From: Spirilliplanes yamanashiensis
GTDB taxonomy: Bacteria > Actinomycetota > Actinomycetes > Mycobacteriales > Micromonosporaceae
DNA length: 64,000 nt
Direction of reading: 5' to 3'
Assembly: GCF_016863475.1 (NCBI RefSeq)
Contig: NZ_BOOY01000028.1
Coordinates: 62,001-126,000 of the forward strand
Part shown: one piece after another, positions 10,055 through 23,261 of the stretch
Layout of the letters: every line of letters begins with the position of its first letter
Numbering within the stretch: the first letter of the stretch is position 1
Program-made: the position numbers and the translations under genes
The notes under the pieces: model-generated
What the model was told of the DNA's origin: nothing
The model's input: the letters and a program-made list of their open reading frames with translations, nothing else
Database searches by the model: none

Positions 10055-10990
10055 ATGACACGTTGGAACCGTCCCCTGGTGGTCCTCTGCGCCGCGATGG
10101 CCGCGCTGACCGTCGTCTCGCTGGTCGGCGTGGTCGCCGACGACCGGGTGCTGACCGGCGCCCCGATCTGGCTCAAGGTGTTCAAGTTCTCCGTCTCGAT
10201 CGTCCTGTACAGCGCCACGATCGCCTGGATCCTGTCGGTGCTGCCGCGGCGCAGCCGGGCCGCCGAGCGCGCCGCCGTGGTGCTCGTCGGCGCGCTCACC
10301 GTCGAGATGATCATCATCACCGGCCAGGTGATCCGTGGCCGGACCAGCCATTTCAACAACGCCACCACGCTGGACGGCATCCTGTTCAACCTCATGGGCA
10401 CGGCGATCCTGGCGCTGTGGTTCGCCCAGCTGGTGATCACGATCGCGGTGGCCCGCCGCCCGCTCGCCGACCGCACCGCCGCCCTGGGCATCCGGCTGGG
10501 CCTGGCGGTGTCGCTGCTCGGCGCGGCGGCGGCCGTCCCGATGACCCTGCCGTTGCAGGCGCAGAGCGCGACCGTCACCGGCGCGCACAGCGTCGGCGTG
10601 CCCGACGGCGGCCCCGGCCTGCCGCTGGTCGGGTGGAGCACCACCGGCGGCGACCTGCGCGTCGGCCACTTCGTCGGCCTGCACGCCCTGCAGGCGCTGC
10701 CGCTGCTGGCGTGGCTGCTCATCGCGCTGGCCCGGCGGGGTTCGGCGCTGGGCGCCCGGCTGGACGAGACCACCCGGGTCCGGCTCGTCGGCATCGCCGG
10801 CGCCGCGTACGCCGCCCTGGTGGTGCTGCTGACCTGGCAGGCGCTGCGCGGGCAGCCGCTGCTGCGCCCGGACGCCCTGACCCTGGCCGCGTCCGGCATG
10901 CTGGTGGCGGCCACCGCCGCGGCCGCCGCCGGGGCGCTGCGCCGCCGCCCCGCCACCGTCGAGGTACCCGACCTGGAGCCGGCCCGATGA
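10055..10990 (+). CDS. Multi-pass membrane protein of unknown function
   Basis: 311 aa protein with about eight hydrophobic segments, beginning with a helix at residues 7-27 (VVLCAAMAALTVVSLVGVV). It contains polar motifs next to helices (WLKVFKFSVSIVLYS, GQVIRGRTSHFNN) that look conserved, but I recognise no catalytic signature. The 3' end overlaps the following ABA4-like gene by 4 bp (ATGA), so the two are very likely co-translated and may work together. Only a weak GAGG ribosome site precedes the ATG. I do not assign a function. Confidence 0.75.
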   Translation: MTRWNRPLVVLCAAMAALTVVSLVGVVADDRVLTGAPIWLKVFKFSVSIVLYSATIAWILSVLPRRSRAAERAAVVLVGALTVEMIIITGQVIRGRTSHFNNATTLDGILFNLMGTAILALWFAQLVITIAVARRPLADRTAALGIRLGLAVSLLGAAAAVPMTLPLQAQSATVTGAHSVGVPDGGPGLPLVGWSTTGGDLRVGHFVGLHALQALPLLAWLLIALARRGSALGARLDETTRVRLVGIAGAAYAALVVLLTWQALRGQPLLRPDALTLAASGMLVAATAAAAAGALRRRPATVEVPDLEPAR

Positions 10991-11433
10991 CCAGCGCGCT
11001 GTTCTCGCTCAGCTTCCTGCTCGCGGCCCCGTTCTGGGCCCTGATGATCGTGCTGCCGCACTGGTCGTGGACCCGGCGGATCGTCGCGTCGCCGTGGATC
11101 GTCGCACCGCCGGCGCTCGTCTACGCGGTGCTCGTCCTGCCGCACCTCGGCACGTTCCTGCCGGCGGTGTCGTCGCCCACGCTGCCCGGCGTGCAGGGCC
11201 TGCTCGGCACCGCCGGGGGCGCGGCGGCCGGCTGGGCGCACTTCATCGCGTTCGACCTGCTCGCCGGCCGGTGGATCTACCTGGACAGCCGGGAGCGGGC
11301 GATGCCGGCCCTGCTGACCGCGCCGGTGCTGCTGCTGACGATCCTGTTCGGCCCGCTCGGCCTGCTCGCCCACCTGGCGCTGCGCACCCGGTGGGCGCCC
11401 GCGGAGCCGCGCCCCGCGCTGCAGGACGCCTAG
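10987..11433 (+). CDS. ABA4-like (DUF4281) integral membrane protein
   Basis: 148 aa membrane protein with four predicted helices. The segment HFIAFDLLAGRWIYLDSRER is the hallmark of the ABA4-like family, named after the plant protein needed for neoxanthin formation; bacterial members have no settled function. The ATG overlaps the TGA of the upstream membrane gene (ATGA at 10987-10990). Its own TAG stop forms the first bases of a TAGGGT promoter box for the downstream histidine kinase. No carotenoid genes are visible nearby, so a pigment role is only a family-based suggestion. Confidence 0.82.
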   Translation: MTSALFSLSFLLAAPFWALMIVLPHWSWTRRIVASPWIVAPPALVYAVLVLPHLGTFLPAVSSPTLPGVQGLLGTAGGAAAGWAHFIAFDLLAGRWIYLDSRERAMPALLTAPVLLLTILFGPLGLLAHLALRTRWAPAEPRPALQDA

Positions 11434-11436
11434 GGT
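11431..11436 (+). promoter_or_regulatory. Predicted leaderless -10 box TAGGGT of the histidine kinase
   Basis: TAGGGT overlaps the stop codon of the ABA4-like gene and is followed by 7 nt and GTG at 11444. This decides between the two candidate GTG starts (11435 and 11444). Confidence 0.5.
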
Positions 11437-11443
11437 GGGCGGC

Positions 11444-12631
11444 GTGCGGTGGGTGGGGCGGCTGTTCGACGAGCGCGACACGCTCGCCCGGCTCATGCTG
11501 CTCAACCTCAGCGGCATCGGCTACCTGGTGCTGCGCCCGGTGGGGGAGCCCGCCCCGACCGGGCCGCAGTGGGCGCTCGCGCTGACCGGGTTCACGACGA
11601 TCCTGCTGCTGTACCGGCTGCCGTTCGTCAACGCGCTGTGGCAGACCGCCCTGCTCGGCGTGGCCATCGCGATCCTGGACGACCCGCTCATCAACCAGGT
11701 GGGGGCCAGCTGGTCGCTGCTCGAGCTGACCATGCGCACCCGCCGGCTCGCCCTCGTCTGGGTGGCGGCGGGCGCGCACGCCGCGGTGTTCCTGGCCGGC
11801 GAGACGGACGGCTGGCCCGCCTCGATCGCGGCGTCGGTGTTCAGCGCCGTCACCGTGATCGGGCTGCCGGTGCTGCTGGGCGTCGTGGTGCGCAACTCCC
11901 GGGAGCTGGCCCGGCAGGCCGAGCGGCGGGGCGAGGAGGACCGCCGCCGACGCGAGTACGAGGACCAGGCCGCCCGCGCCGCCGAGCGCGCCGCCATCGC
12001 CCGCGAGCTGCACGACGTCGTCGCGCACCATGTGGCGTCGATGGTGCTGCGCGTCGGCGTCGCCCGGCACGTGCTGGACGTGGCGGACCCGCGGGTCACC
12101 GAGGTGTTCGACGACGTGCACGGCACCGGCACCGTCGCCCTGGCCGATCTGCGCCGGCTGGTGGAGCTGCTGCGCGACCCCGCCGGGGTGCGCCCCGACG
12201 CCGCCGCCACCGCCGCCGTCGAGCCCGGCACCCTGCCGGAGGCGCTGCGGGCCGCCGTCGACGAGGCCCGGCGCACCGGCCTGGAGGTGACCGCCGCCGT
12301 CGACCCGGCCGTCGGCGGGCTGGACGCGGTGCGCGGCCTCGCCGTGCTCCGCCTGACGCAGGAGGCCCTCACGAACGTGGCGAAGCACGCCGGACCGTCC
12401 GCGCACGCCCGGCTCACCGTTACCGTCACCGGCGGCGACGTGCGCATCGAGGTCGCCGACGACGGCGACTCCGGCGGCGTGCCCGCCGTCGACCGCCCCG
12501 CCGGGGGCGGTCACGGCCTCACCGGCATGCGGGAGCGGGTCGAGGTCTTCGGCGGGTGGCTGGAGGCGGGCCGCAGCGGCGCCGGCTGGCGGGTCACCGC
12601 GGTGCTGCCCGACGCGGGGGAGGCCGCGTGA
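11444..12631 (+). CDS. NarL-type sensor histidine kinase
   Basis: 395 aa. The N-terminal third has several hydrophobic segments that make a membrane sensor without a large external loop. A HisKA_3 dimerisation domain follows with phospho-acceptor His190 in ARELHDVVAHH, then a HATPase_c domain (LRLTQEALTNVAKHAG, VADDGDSGG, GHGLTGMRERV). The last bases overlap the next gene by 4 bp (GTGA), so kinase and response regulator are produced together. The start is placed at 11444 rather than 11435 because of the -10 box 7 nt upstream. The stimulus is unknown; the adjacent membrane genes are possible targets or partners. Confidence 0.93.
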   Translation: MRWVGRLFDERDTLARLMLLNLSGIGYLVLRPVGEPAPTGPQWALALTGFTTILLLYRLPFVNALWQTALLGVAIAILDDPLINQVGASWSLLELTMRTRRLALVWVAAGAHAAVFLAGETDGWPASIAASVFSAVTVIGLPVLLGVVVRNSRELARQAERRGEEDRRRREYEDQAARAAERAAIARELHDVVAHHVASMVLRVGVARHVLDVADPRVTEVFDDVHGTGTVALADLRRLVELLRDPAGVRPDAAATAAVEPGTLPEALRAAVDEARRTGLEVTAAVDPAVGGLDAVRGLAVLRLTQEALTNVAKHAGPSAHARLTVTVTGGDVRIEVADDGDSGGVPAVDRPAGGGHGLTGMRERVEVFGGWLEAGRSGAGWRVTAVLPDAGEAA

Positions 12632-13254
12632 TCCGCGTGCTGCTGGCCGACGACCAGCACCTCATCCGGGCCGGGCTGAAGATGCTCTGCGAGGCGCAGC
12701 CCGACCTGGAGGTGGTGGGGGAGGCCGACAACGGCGGCGACGCCGTCCGGCTCGCCGAGCAGCTCGTGCCCGACGTGACCGTGATGGACCTGCGGATGCC
12801 CGGCGTCGACGGCATCACCGCCACCACCCGCATCGTGGCCGCCCGCCCGGCCGCCCGGGTGCTGGTCCTGACCACGTTCGGCGACGACGACCACCTGTAC
12901 CCGGCGCTCACCGCCGGGGCCTGCGGCTTCCTGCTCAAGGACGCCCCGCCGGGCGAGCTGCTCGACGGCATCCGCCGCGCCGCCGCCGGCGACAGCCCGT
13001 TCAGCCAGGCCGTGCTCCAGCGGCTCGTGCGCCGGGCGGTCAGCACCCGGGCGCCCGCCCCGCAGCCGCTGCCCGCCCTCACCGGCCGGGAGCGCGACGT
13101 GCTCGAACTGGTCGCCCAGGGCCTGAGCAACACGGAGATCGCGGAGCGGCTGCACATCGGCGTCACCACCGTGAAGACCCACATCACCAGCCTGATGACC
13201 AAGACCGACAGCCCCAACCGGGTACGCCTGGCCCTGCGCTGGACCGGCGGCTAG
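12628..13254 (+). CDS. NarL/LuxR-family response regulator
   Basis: 208 aa partner of the upstream kinase. The receiver domain has an acidic pair in LLADDQH, phospho-acceptor Asp54 in VMDLRMPG, and the conserved Lys in FLLKDAPP. The C-terminal LuxR helix-turn-helix (about 148-205) reads LTGRERDVLELVAQGLSNTE then TVKTHITSLM. The GTG overlaps the kinase stop. Its TAG stop shares the palindrome CTAG (13251-13254) with the stop codon of the convergent gene. Confidence 0.95.
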   Translation: MIRVLLADDQHLIRAGLKMLCEAQPDLEVVGEADNGGDAVRLAEQLVPDVTVMDLRMPGVDGITATTRIVAARPAARVLVLTTFGDDDHLYPALTAGACGFLLKDAPPGELLDGIRRAAAGDSPFSQAVLQRLVRRAVSTRAPAPQPLPALTGRERDVLELVAQGLSNTEIAERLHIGVTTVKTHITSLMTKTDSPNRVRLALRWTGG

Positions 13255-14207
13255 GTGCCGGCCGCCACCATGCCGCGCCGCACCGCCCACAGGGCCGCCT
13301 CCGTGCGCGACGTCGACTCCGTCTTGCGCAGCAGGTTCGACACGTGCACCGTCACCGTGCGCACCGAGATGCCCAGGCTGCGCGCCACCTGCTTGTTCGA
13401 CATGCCGGCCGCCAGGCAGCCCAGCACCTCCACCTCGCGGGCCGTCAGGTCGCCGTCACCGGCCATGTCGCCGGCCCCGCCCAGCGTCGCCGGGTCGCCG
13501 TCCGCGGTGGCCAGCAGCTCACCCAGCCGGTACGGGTTGCCGCCCGTGCGCTCCCACACGGCGCGGGCCACCCGCTCCGGCACCCCCACCGCCCGCAGCA
13601 CCTCGGCCACCTGCGCCTCGCTCAGCGCCGTCAGGTGCCGCCGCACCGCGCCCGCCCCCGCGAGCCGGGCCAGCGTGCGGGCTGCCAGCTCCGGCGCCAC
13701 CGCCGTCTCCACCGGCCGGCTCGTCACCACCAGCAGCGCCGGCAGCCGCGCGTCCGCCAGCTCGCCCACCAGGTTGAGGCTCGCCGGGTCCAGTGCGTGC
13801 AGGTCCTCCACCACCAGCACCGCCGGCCCGGCTCCGACCAGGTGGCGCACCACCGTCACCGCGATCCGCAGCAGCGCCTCCGGCGTGTACCGCTCCCGGG
13901 GGATGTGCGGCAACTGCGCCAGCCAGGCCAGCGCGTCGGCCGGCACGGCCAGCCCCGCCGTGCCCCGCCCGGCCAGCACCGCCGCCAGCCAGTCGTACGG
14001 CGCCGGGCTGTGCACCCGCGCCGCCCCCGCCAGCACCAGCGGCGGCCGCACCGAGTCGATCAACGCCCTGATCAACGCGCTCTTGCCGGTGCCCGCGGCC
14101 CCCGTGACCACAGCCGGGCGCCCGCCGCCGCCGGCGCGCACGGGCCCCCACGCGGCCCGCAGCTCGTCCAGCGCGGCCGCGCGGCCCACCAGCGGCATCG
14201 GCATCAC
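13251..14207 (-). CDS. Compact ATPase-LuxR transcriptional regulator
   Basis: 318 aa. The N-terminal half is an AAA/STAND-type ATPase (LVGRAAALDEL, Walker A GAAGTGKSALI, Walker B AVLVVEDLHALD, sensor-like LLVVTSRP). The C-terminus is a LuxR helix-turn-helix (LTAREVEVLGCLAAGMSNKQ, TVTVHVSNLLRK). Proteins of the LAL type have this order but are usually 800-1000 aa with a long TPR region; here that middle part is missing. The most upstream GTG (14207) is used because TATCGT lies 6 nt before it; ATGs at 14204 and 14198 are alternatives. Divergent from the PP2C gene. Confidence 0.86.
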   Translation of the reverse strand: MMPMPLVGRAAALDELRAAWGPVRAGGGGRPAVVTGAAGTGKSALIRALIDSVRPPLVLAGAARVHSPAPYDWLAAVLAGRGTAGLAVPADALAWLAQLPHIPRERYTPEALLRIAVTVVRHLVGAGPAVLVVEDLHALDPASLNLVGELADARLPALLVVTSRPVETAVAPELAARTLARLAGAGAVRRHLTALSEAQVAEVLRAVGVPERVARAVWERTGGNPYRLGELLATADGDPATLGGAGDMAGDGDLTAREVEVLGCLAAGMSNKQVARSLGISVRTVTVHVSNLLRKTESTSRTEAALWAVRRGMVAAGT

Positions 14208-14213
14208 GGGTTC

Positions 14214-14219
14214 ACGATA
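14214..14219 (-). promoter_or_regulatory. Predicted leaderless -10 box TATCGT
   Basis: On the minus strand TATCGT is followed by GAACCC and the GTG of the ATPase-LuxR regulator (6 nt spacing). No Shine-Dalgarno is present. Confidence 0.45.
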
Positions 14220-14269
14220 CGTAGTAGGTACTAGAGACAGCTCGTGCGGTCAGTTGGCAAGGTAGACAC

Positions 14270-14989
14270 ATGGGGTTCGTACTGCACGCGGTCGTGGCAT
14301 CCGACAAGGGTCTGGTTCGCGACAACAACGAGGACGCGGTCCACGCCGGCCGCCGCCTGCTCGTGGTCGCCGACGGCATGGGCGGCCTGCCCGCGGGCGA
14401 GGAGGCCAGCGCCATCCTCGTCCGGGCGCTCGCCCCGGTCGACGACGCCCCCGCCGACGGCGAACCCCTGCACCGGCTCGTCGAGGCGCTCACCGAGGCG
14501 AACGCCCGCATCCAGGAGTCCGTCGCCGAGGCCGAGGAGCGCACCGGCATGGGCACCACCGTCACGGCCGTCCTGCTCGACGGCGACCGCCTCGCGGTGC
14601 TCAACGTCGGCGACTCGCGCACCTACCGGCTGCGCGACGGCGAGCTGATGCAGCTCACCCGCGACGACACCTACGTGCAGGCCCTCGTCGACCAGGGCGT
14701 CCTCACCCCGGAGGACGCCCGCCGCCACCCGCAGCGCGCCCTGGTCACCGCCGCGGTCCAGGGCGGCGACCTGCGCCCGGCCGGCCGCGTGGTCACCCCG
14801 GAGCCCGGCGACCGCTACCTGCTGTGCAGCGACGGGCTGTCCGACTACGTGGCGGACGAGGTCATCGCCACCACGCTGCGCAGCTACACCGACCGCGAGA
14901 CCTGCGCCGCCGAACTGGTCAAGCGCACCCTGGAAGCCGGCGCCCCGGACAACGTGACGGTGATCGTCGCCGACCTCGACGAGGAGTGA
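14270..14989 (+). CDS. PP2C-family Ser/Thr protein phosphatase
   Basis: 239 aa soluble phosphatase with the full PP2C set: RDNNEDAV, ADGMGG, GTTVTAVL, NVGDSRTYRL, SDGLSDYV and DNVTVIVADL, giving the acidic residues that bind two metal ions. It would remove phosphate from Ser/Thr-phosphoproteins, possibly substrates of kinases such as the three at the start of the window, but that link is only inferred. It has no membrane segment, unlike PstP. The ATG has a weak AAGG site upstream. The TGA overlaps the next gene's GTG by 4 bp. Confidence 0.92.
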   Translation: MGFVLHAVVASDKGLVRDNNEDAVHAGRRLLVVADGMGGLPAGEEASAILVRALAPVDDAPADGEPLHRLVEALTEANARIQESVAEAEERTGMGTTVTAVLLDGDRLAVLNVGDSRTYRLRDGELMQLTRDDTYVQALVDQGVLTPEDARRHPQRALVTAAVQGGDLRPAGRVVTPEPGDRYLLCSDGLSDYVADEVIATTLRSYTDRETCAAELVKRTLEAGAPDNVTVIVADLDEE

Positions 14990-15663
14990 CCGCCCGGCCG
15001 GCCGCGATCCGCGCGGTCTTCTTCGACGTCGGCGGGACGATCCTCGACGAGACGGGGGAGTTCGCGGGCTGGGCCGACTGGCTCGGCGTGCCGCGGCACA
15101 CGTTCTCGGCGGTGTTCGGCGCCGTGATCGCCCGCGGCCTGCCGTACGACGAGGTGTTCCGGGTCTTCCGGCCCGGCTTCGACCTCGCGGCCGAGCGGGA
15201 GCGCCGGGCGGCCGCCGGAGATCCGGAGACGTTCGGCGAGCGGGACCTCTACCCCGACGCGCGCGCGTGCCTGGCCGCCCTGAAGGGGCAGGGCCTGCTG
15301 GTCGGCCTGGCCGGCAACCAGCCGGCGCACGCCGAGGCGGCCCTGCGCGCCCTGGGCCTCGGCGTGGACGTGATCGGCACGTCGCACGGGTGGGGCGTGG
15401 AGAAGCCGGCCCCCGCGTTCTTCGACCGGGTCGTCCGGGAGGGCGGCGGCGACGCGGCGTCGATCCTGTACGTCGGCGACCGGCCCGACAACGACGCGGC
15501 ACCGGCCCTGGCCGCCGGGATGCCGGCGTGCCTGATCCGGCGCGGGCCGTGGGGCCACATCCTCGACGCCCCGGACGTGGCCGCGCGGTGCCTGTTCCGC
15601 ATCGGCGCGCTGGACGAGCTGCCGGACCTTGTGGCGCGGCACAACGCGGCGCACCCGCATTGA
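14986..15663 (+). CDS. HAD-superfamily hydrolase
   Basis: 225 aa. HAD motif I is FFDVGGTILDE; the usual nucleophile Asp is present, but the second Asp of DxD is replaced by Gly, as in some other HAD subgroups. Motif II is in GLAGNQP, the motif III lysine is in GVEKPAPAFF and motif IV is in YVGDRPDNDA. Likely a phosphatase or other phosphoryl-transfer enzyme of unknown substrate. The GTG overlaps the phosphatase stop (GTGA), so it is translationally coupled. A hairpin follows the stop. Confidence 0.85.
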   Translation: MTARPAAIRAVFFDVGGTILDETGEFAGWADWLGVPRHTFSAVFGAVIARGLPYDEVFRVFRPGFDLAAERERRAAAGDPETFGERDLYPDARACLAALKGQGLLVGLAGNQPAHAEAALRALGLGVDVIGTSHGWGVEKPAPAFFDRVVREGGGDAASILYVGDRPDNDAAPALAAGMPACLIRRGPWGHILDAPDVAARCLFRIGALDELPDLVARHNAAHPH

Positions 15664-15666
15664 GCC

Positions 15667-15698
15667 GACGGGCCCGCCGGAGTGCCGGCGAGCCCGTC
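15667..15698. terminator. Terminator hairpin between the HAD gene and glgB
   Basis: GACGGGC (15667-15673) pairs with GCCCGTC (15692-15698) and CGCCGG (15675-15680) with CCGGCG (15685-15690), one mismatch between them and an AGTG loop. It sits between two convergent genes and can serve both. Confidence 0.7.
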
Positions 15699-15719
15699 GA
15701 AAGGTGAGGCGGTGGTGGG

Positions 15720-17867
<2,148 letters not shown>

Positions 17868-17886
17868 GAGAGTGCTCCCAGGTGGG

Positions 17887-19199
17887 TCAGCCGACGAGCC
17901 GGGCGACGGACTGCAGGGGGAGCCGCAGCCAGGTCGGCCGGTGCCGGGCCTCGTACGCGGCCTCGTAGACCGCCTTGTCCAGTTCGTACGCCGCCAGCAG
18001 GTCGGCCTGCTCGCGCGGGTCGTTGCCCGTGACCGCGGCGTAGCCGTCGCAGAACGCGGACCGGTTGCGGTCTGCCCAGGCGCGGGCGCGGGCGGCCAGG
18101 TGCTCGTCGTCGACGTCGTCGGCGACCAGCAGCTGGTACGCGGCGTACTCGTACGAGCGCAGCATCCCCGCGACGTCGCGCAGCGGCGAGTCGGGGCGGC
18201 GGCGCTCCTCGAGGGGCTGGCCGGGCTCCCCCTCGAAGTCGATGACCAGCCAGGTGTACGGGGTGCGCAGCACCTGGCCGAGGTGCAGGTCGCCGTGGAT
18301 GCGCTGGACCGTGACGGGCGCGCCGTCGAGCGCCCGGAACCGGGCCTCGACCTCGGGCACGTAGTCGGCCAGCTCGGGCACCGCCTCCGCCGCGCCGCGC
18401 AGCCGGCGCACGATCGCGTCGACGGGCAGCGCCACGCTGGAGGTGCCCAGCTCGGTGGCCAGGGCGGTGTGCACGGCGGCGACGGCCTCGCCGAGCCGGT
18501 ACGACTCGTCGGCGAAGTCGCCGCCGGCGTCCTCCGGGCGCATCTCGGTCTCGGCAAACAGGTCGCGGGCGCTGGCGGTGGCCATCGCCCAGCCCTCGGC
18601 CGAGTTGGCCGCGTACTCGGTGACCATGCCCAGCGCGGCGAGGTCGTCGCCGTCGCCGGTCTCGATGGCGCCGAGCAGGCGGGCGACGTGGGTGCTGCCG
18701 GCCCGGCCGAGCGCCCGGTTCAGCTCGATGTCGGGGTTGACCCCGGTGGAGACCCGGCGGAACACCTTGAGGATGGCCTGCTCCTCGAAGATGACGCTGG
18801 TGTTGGACTGCTCGGCGTCGCCGACCCGGGCGTGGCACTCGACCGGCAGCTCGACGCCGGGCTCGCGCTCGAAGCGCAGCGGGCCCACGTTCTCGCCCCG
18901 GTCGATCAGGGTGAGCAGGTAGCGGGCCGCCTCGGAGTCGTACAGCGCGTCGTAGCCGGTGCGGTCGCCGTCGGAACCGATGGTGGCGACCGCGCTGTAC
19001 TCCACGTTGGACGGGCCGTTGTCCCAGGCCACGAGCACCTGGTAGCGCTCGGTGCCGCCGTCGGCGTAGCGGGCGTCGAGCAGCACGTGGTCGAGGTCGT
19101 CGCGCAGGGCGGTCACGGCGGCCGGTTCGACCGCCTCCAGGGTCCGGTTGCGCCCCGCGTACCACCGCTGGTGCGGCAGCCAGTCGGCGAACGGCAGGT

Positions 19200-19203
<4 letters not shown>
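17887..19203 (-). CDS. mak: Maltokinase
   Basis: 438 aa ATP-dependent maltokinase that makes maltose-1-phosphate, the donor for GlgE. The start [17 protein letters not shown] is typical of the family. The choline-kinase-like fold shows [11 protein letters not shown] (catalytic Asp) and [12 protein letters not shown] (metal-binding Asp). The ATG overlaps the treS stop by 4 bp (19200-19203), so it is coupled to trehalose synthase; in some bacteria the two are fused. In the GlgE pathway it takes maltose made by TreS. Confidence 0.95.
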
Positions 19204-20978
<1,775 letters not shown>

Positions 20979-21027
20979 CAGGCCCCACCTACCCGCTCGC
21001 GCATGGTCAGTAACAGGTGACCGGGAC

Positions 21028-22995
21028 CTACCCCCGGCGGCGCACGGAGAACACGTGCGCCGGTTCGACGTACGGGTCGATGCGGACGGCGTTGTGCTGT
21101 CCCCAGTCGTACGTCGCCCCGGTGAGCTCGTCGCGGACCTCGAACCGTTCGTGCCAGTCGAGCCCGAGGGCCGGCATGTCGAGGGTCGTGTTGCCCCACT
21201 GCACGTTGGCCGAGTCGAACGAGCAGATCACCAGGATCGTGTTGTCACCCTCCGGGTCGCGCTTCGAGAAGCACAGCAGGGAGGGGTTGTCGATGTCGTG
21301 GAACCGCAGGTTGCGCAGCCAGTGCAGCGCGGGGTTCTCCTTGCGGATCCGGTTGAGGCGGCCGATGTACGGCGCCAGCGAGCGGCCGGCGGCCTGGGCG
21401 GCGGCGAAGTCCCGCGGCTTCAGCTCGTACTTCTCGTTGTCGATGTACTCCTCGGCGCCCGGCCGTGCGACGTGCTCGAACAGCTCGAAGCCCGCGTACA
21501 TGCCCCAGGAGGGGGTGAGCATGCTCGCCAGCACCGCGCGGATCTTGAACATCGGCGGCCCGCCGTGCTGCAGCGACTCGTGCAGGATGTCCGGGGTGTT
21601 GGGCCAGAAGTTCGGCCGCATCCAGTCGATCGAGCCGAGCAGCTGCTCGCAGTACTCGCGCATCTCCGCGGCCGTCGTGCGCCAGGTGAAGTACGTGTAG
21701 GACTGCGTGAAGCCGATCTTGCCGAGCCCGTTCATCATGGCGGGACGGGTGAACGCCTCGGCCAGGAACAGCACGTCGGGGTCGACGGCCTTGACCTTCG
21801 CGATCAGCCACTGCCAGAAGTTCAGCGTCTTGGTGTGGGGGTTGTCGACGCGGAAGATCCGGATGCCCTGCTCGACCCAGTGCAGCGTGACCCGCAGGAC
21901 CTCCTCGCGCAGGCCCACCGGGTCGTTGTCGAAGTTGAGCGGGTAGATGTCCTGGTACTTCTTCGGCGGGTTCTCCGCGTACATGATCGAGCCGTCGGCG
22001 CGGGTGGTGAACCACTCCGGGTGGGCGGTGACCCACGGGTGGTCCGGCGCGCACTGCAGCGCCAGGTCGAGCGCCACCTCGAGGCCGTGCTCGCGGGCGG
22101 CGGCGACGAAGCCGCGGAAGTCCTCGAGCGAGCCCAGCTCGGGGTGGATCGCGTCGTGGCCGCCCTCGGCGGAGCCGATCGCCCACGGCGAGCCGACGTC
22201 GGTCGGGCCGGCGACCAGGGTGTTGTTGCGGCCCTTGCGGTTGACCTTGCCGATGGGGTGGATCGGCGGCAGGTAGAGCACGTCGAAGCCCATCTCGGCG
22301 ACGCGCGGCAGCGACTCGCGGGCGGTCACGAAGGTGCCGTGCCGCTTCGGGGAGCCGTCGGGGTGGATCTCGGCGCCCTCGGAGCGCGGGAAGAACTCGT
22401 ACCACGCGCTGAACAGGGCGCGCTTGCGGTCGACCCACAGCGCGTACGAGCGGGTGGTGGTGACCAGCTGGCGGACCGGGTACTGCCAGAGCAGCTCCTC
22501 CAGGTCCAGCGCCGGGGCGATGCGCTCGAACAGCGGCCGCTCGCCGTCGCGCAGCAGGGCGGCGGCGACGCGCACCGGCTCCTGGTGCTGGTCCGGCACG
22601 ATCTTGGCCGCGAGGTCGAGGATGTCCGCGCCCTCGGCGAGGTCGTTGGCGAGGTCCTCGACGCCCTGCCCGGCGCCGACCTTCTTGACCACGGCGTCGC
22701 GCCAGGTCAGGTAGGGGTCGTCGAACGCCTCCACGGTGAACGTCCACCGGCCGACGGCGTCGGGCTGGATGAACCCGTGCCACTGGTCGAGGCCCGGCTC
22801 GCCGGGGGTCAGCCGGGTGAACGGCCGCGCCTGCCCGTCGGGGCCCTGCCATACCACGTTGACGCCCAGGGCGTTGTGGCCTTCCCGGTAGGACACCGCC
22901 GACACGGGCACCAACTCGCCCACGACGGCCTTGGCGGGGTAGCGGCCACACGCCACCGAGGGCGTGACGTCTTCGATGGGGAACCGTCCCGTCAT
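21028..22995 (-). CDS. glgE: Alpha-1,4-glucan:maltose-1-phosphate maltosyltransferase
   Basis: 655 aa GH13_3 enzyme that transfers maltosyl units from alpha-maltose-1-phosphate to growing glucan. The N-terminal beta domain ([17 protein letters not shown]) and the barrel with YFFPRSEGA-like and [17 protein letters not shown] segments are characteristic. The nucleophile is near Asp384 in [15 protein letters not shown] and the acid/base Glu is in [10 protein letters not shown]. The start is set at ATG 22995 ([10 protein letters not shown]) because a TACGGT -10 box sits 7 nt upstream; an in-frame ATG at 23040 would add 15 residues but has no ribosome site. First gene of the alpha-glucan operon. 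Confidence 0.96.
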   Translation of the reverse strand: MTGRFPIEDVTPSVACGRYPAKAVVGELVPVSAVSYREGHNALGVNVVWQGPDGQARPFTRLTPGEPGLDQWHGFIQPDAVGRWTFTVEAFDDPYLTWRDAVVKKVGAGQGVEDLANDLAEGADILDLAAKIVPDQHQEPVRVAAALLRDGERPLFERIAPALDLEELLWQYPVRQLVTTTRSYALWVDRKRALFSAWYEFFPRSEGAEIHPDGSPKRHGTFVTARESLPRVAEMGFDVLYLPPIHPIGKVNRKGRNNTLVAGPTDVGSPWAIGSAEGGHDAIHPELGSLEDFRGFVAAAREHGLEVALDLALQCAPDHPWVTAHPEWFTTRADGSIMYAENPPKKYQDIYPLNFDNDPVGLREEVLRVTLHWVEQGIRIFRVDNPHTKTLNFWQWLIAKVKAVDPDVLFLAEAFTRPAMMNGLGKIGFTQSYTYFTWRTTAAEMREYCEQLLGSIDWMRPNFWPNTPDILHESLQHGGPPMFKIRAVLASMLTPSWGMYAGFELFEHVARPGAEEYIDNEKYELKPRDFAAAQAAGRSLAPYIGRLNRIRKENPALHWLRNLRFHDIDNPSLLCFSKRDPEGDNTILVICSFDSANVQWGNTTLDMPALGLDWHERFEVRDELTGATYDWGQHNAVRIDPYVEPAHVFSVRRRG

Positions 22996-23002
22996 GATCC
23001 CC

Positions 23003-23008
23003 ACCGTA
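23003..23008 (-). promoter_or_regulatory. Predicted leaderless -10 box TACGGT of glgE
   Basis: On the minus strand TACGGT is followed by GGGGATC and ATG (7 nt). This would be the promoter of the whole glgE-treS-mak-glgB operon. Confidence 0.45.
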
Positions 23009-23062
23009 GTCAGGGTCGCCGGAGTCGGCTCGGTGACCATGGAACTTTTTGCCGCCGTTTTT

Positions 23063-23096
23063 TCCGTCCTCTCCGAATTGGAGTGACCCGGACGGA
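23063..23096. other. Stem-loop in the glgE upstream region
   Basis: TCCGTCC (23063-23069) pairs with GGACGGA (23090-23096), and inside it CTCC (23071-23074) pairs with GGAG (23080-23083). It lies in the 266 bp gap between the spermidine-synthase-like gene and glgE, beside an unusual T-tract (23056-23063). It could end the upstream transcript or be a protein site. The rest of the gap shows no gene. Confidence 0.35.
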
Positions 23097-23261
23097 TCGC
23101 CCCTGATCAACGGGGGTGCGGGGCCGTGACCGCCGTCGATCCCCACCGGCGTCCCGGCGTGTCACGCGGCGCTCGCGCAGGCCGCGCGGCGTGTCGCGCT
23201 CCGCCGGTGACCCGCGCCCGGGCGTGTCGCGGGTTGATCATGGCCGTCGCCGCCCTGACCG

